In this document: in pieces, positions 63,395-64,000 of the stretch | Layout of the letters: every line of letters begins with the position of its first letter | Position numbering within the stretch: position 1 is the first letter of the stretch | Assembly (NCBI GenBank): GCA_965230565.1 | Contig: CBDDLH010000015.1 | Coordinates: 720,191-784,190 of the forward strand | Source: BCD1 sp965230565 | GTDB taxonomy: Bacteria > Bacteroidota > Bacteroidia > Chitinophagales > Saprospiraceae | DNA: 64,000 bases | Reading direction: 5' to 3' | Program-made: the position numbers and the translations under genes | Notes under the pieces: generated by a model | Told to the model about the DNA's origin: nothing | The model's input: the letters and a program-made list of their open reading frames with translations, nothing else | The model's database searches: none

Positions 63395-63421
63395 TTACAA
63401 GAGATTTACTCTCTTGTAATT
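63393..63421. terminator. Bidirectional terminator between fumarase and histidine kinase
   Basis: AATTACAAGAGA and TCTCTTGTAATT form a perfect 12-bp stem around TTTAC. It overlaps the fumarase stop and serves both converging genes. Confidence 0.85.
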
Positions 63422-64000
63422 ACTCTATTTCACTTGAAATAGGTAATGAAATTATAAAACACGCCCCCTCATAGACAACATTTTTGATATTTAATATTTT
63501 ATTTTCAACCTGAATAGAACCGTTTAGATGGTCTACAATAATTTGACGGGTCATATATAAACCAATACCTGTTCCATGACTTTGATGTTTTGTTGTGAAG
63601 TAAGGATCAAAAATTTTATCGATAATATCTTCTGGAACGCCACCAGCATTGTCACAGATATGAAGTTCTATGGTATTGTTCTGAATCTGTGTCGTAATTT
63701 GAATAATTTTAGATTCAAGCCCAATTTTACTAAATTGGTCTTTGGCATTATTAAGAATATTTAAAAGGGCTTGTGAGAGTTCATTGGGGTAACCATATAA
63801 ACTGATATTATCATTGATGGTTGAAGTGTCAATGGTAATATTCTCTCCTGAATAAGAGCTTTTAACCAGTTCAATATCTTTTAAAATAATCTCTTTTAAA
63901 TTAAAACGTATTTTGCTTTTATCTTTTTTGAAAAAGTTTTTAAAATCATCAATGGTCCGTGACATATGATTGGCTTGTTCTAAAATCAAATTGGTGTTTT
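63420..64000 (-). CDS. Sensor histidine kinase, C-terminal part (cut by window end)
   Basis: The reading frame is open to the window edge. Visible are HAMSRTID-like helix (MSRTIDDFKNFFK), the N box LSQALLNILNNAKDQF, G1 box CDNAGGVP, F/G2 region FDPYFTTKHQSHGTGIGLYM and the end ISLPISSEIE. This is the HATPase_c catalytic domain of a two-component kinase, of the form common in Campylobacterota with PAS/dimerisation domains upstream (beyond the window). Stop codon overlaps the shared terminator. The sensed signal and response regulator cannot be seen. Confidence 0.85.
   Translation of the reverse strand, partial: NTNLILEQANHMSRTIDDFKNFFKKDKSKIRFNLKEIILKDIELVKSSYSGENITIDTSTINDNISLYGYPNELSQALLNILNNAKDQFSKIGLESKIIQITTQIQNNTIELHICDNAGGVPEDIIDKIFDPYFTTKHQSHGTGIGLYMTRQIIVDHLNGSIQVENKILNIKNVVYEGACFIISLPISSEIE

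Noticed and set aside
60740..64000. Horizontal transfer island as explanation of the right end
   Set aside because: No integrase, transposase, tRNA or direct repeat is seen at the border, and housekeeping fumarase with its own Campylobacterota-type signals is better explained by a chimeric assembly.
1..64000. tRNA, rRNA, tmRNA and oriC-like sequences
   Set aside because: No cloverleaf, conserved rRNA segment or DnaA-box cluster was recognised by eye; a covariance-model search was not possible.

Overview
Positions 1 to about 60,745 look like one contig of a Saprospiraceae-type Bacteroidota. The evidence is repeated type IX secretion (T9SS) C-terminal sorting domains, FG-GAP/ASPIC, HYR-like and dockerin-like secreted proteins, TAnnTTTG promoter boxes, A-rich leaders without Shine-Dalgarno sites, and several Bacteroidota-specific hypothetical families. 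From about 60,745 to 64,000 the sequence changes to AT-rich DNA with a TATAAT -10 box, AG-rich ribosome sites and genes of Campylobacterota type (an Aat-like transferase, class I fumarase, a histidine kinase). Both genes meeting at the junction are cut there. I read this as an assembly chimera, or much less likely a recent insertion.

Layout. 0.4-10.1 kb (+): a CHAT protease, a 49-residue ORF, a Fic enzyme, a tandem nSTAND NTPase, a winged-helix/TM/coiled-coil/WD40 protein, an outer-membrane barrel and a DUF1028 protein. This may be a conflict or signalling system that spans the envelope. 10.2-18.2 kb: a DinB-like protein, two dockerin-like secreted proteins, an FG-GAP/ASPIC T9SS protein and a pentaheme T9SS cytochrome. 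18.3-19.3 kb: a MazG-like pyrophosphohydrolase and a 350-bp MITE-like element. 19.3-23.3 kb (-): GTP cyclohydrolase II, a RibD-type reductase, a BchC-like dehydrogenase, a divergent 6-pyruvoyltetrahydropterin synthase and a glycosyltransferase, which together suggest an uncharacterised glycosylated pterin-like pathway.

23.5-35.0 kb: a Wzi-like barrel, a quinone oxidoreductase (frameshifted), an M48-like protein, M23/PadR, a PIG-L deacetylase (frameshifted) and a receiver-PEP-synthase-like protein (broken by a templated insertion). 35.2-35.7 kb: a tandemly duplicated, about 240-bp promoter-to-terminator unit that looks like a small RNA gene pair. 35.8-52.9 kb: small unknown proteins, two related helical proteins, an ABC exporter, an aspartoacylase-like protein, a large T9SS protein, a choice-of-anchor-B protein, a GCS2-CBS fusion, lipoproteins and a TlpA-like thioredoxin. 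53.0-60.7 kb: a giant T9SS adhesin with nine consecutive ~80-residue repeats plus lectin and lamin-tail domains, truncated at its N terminus by the junction.

Two themes recur. Intergenic DNA carries dispersed small repeats (heptamers, GGTCTC palindromes, long hairpins, a MITE). Several genes carry +1 or insertion frameshifts; together with the chimeric junction these raise a sequence-quality question. No tRNA, rRNA, CRISPR array or replication origin was recognised.
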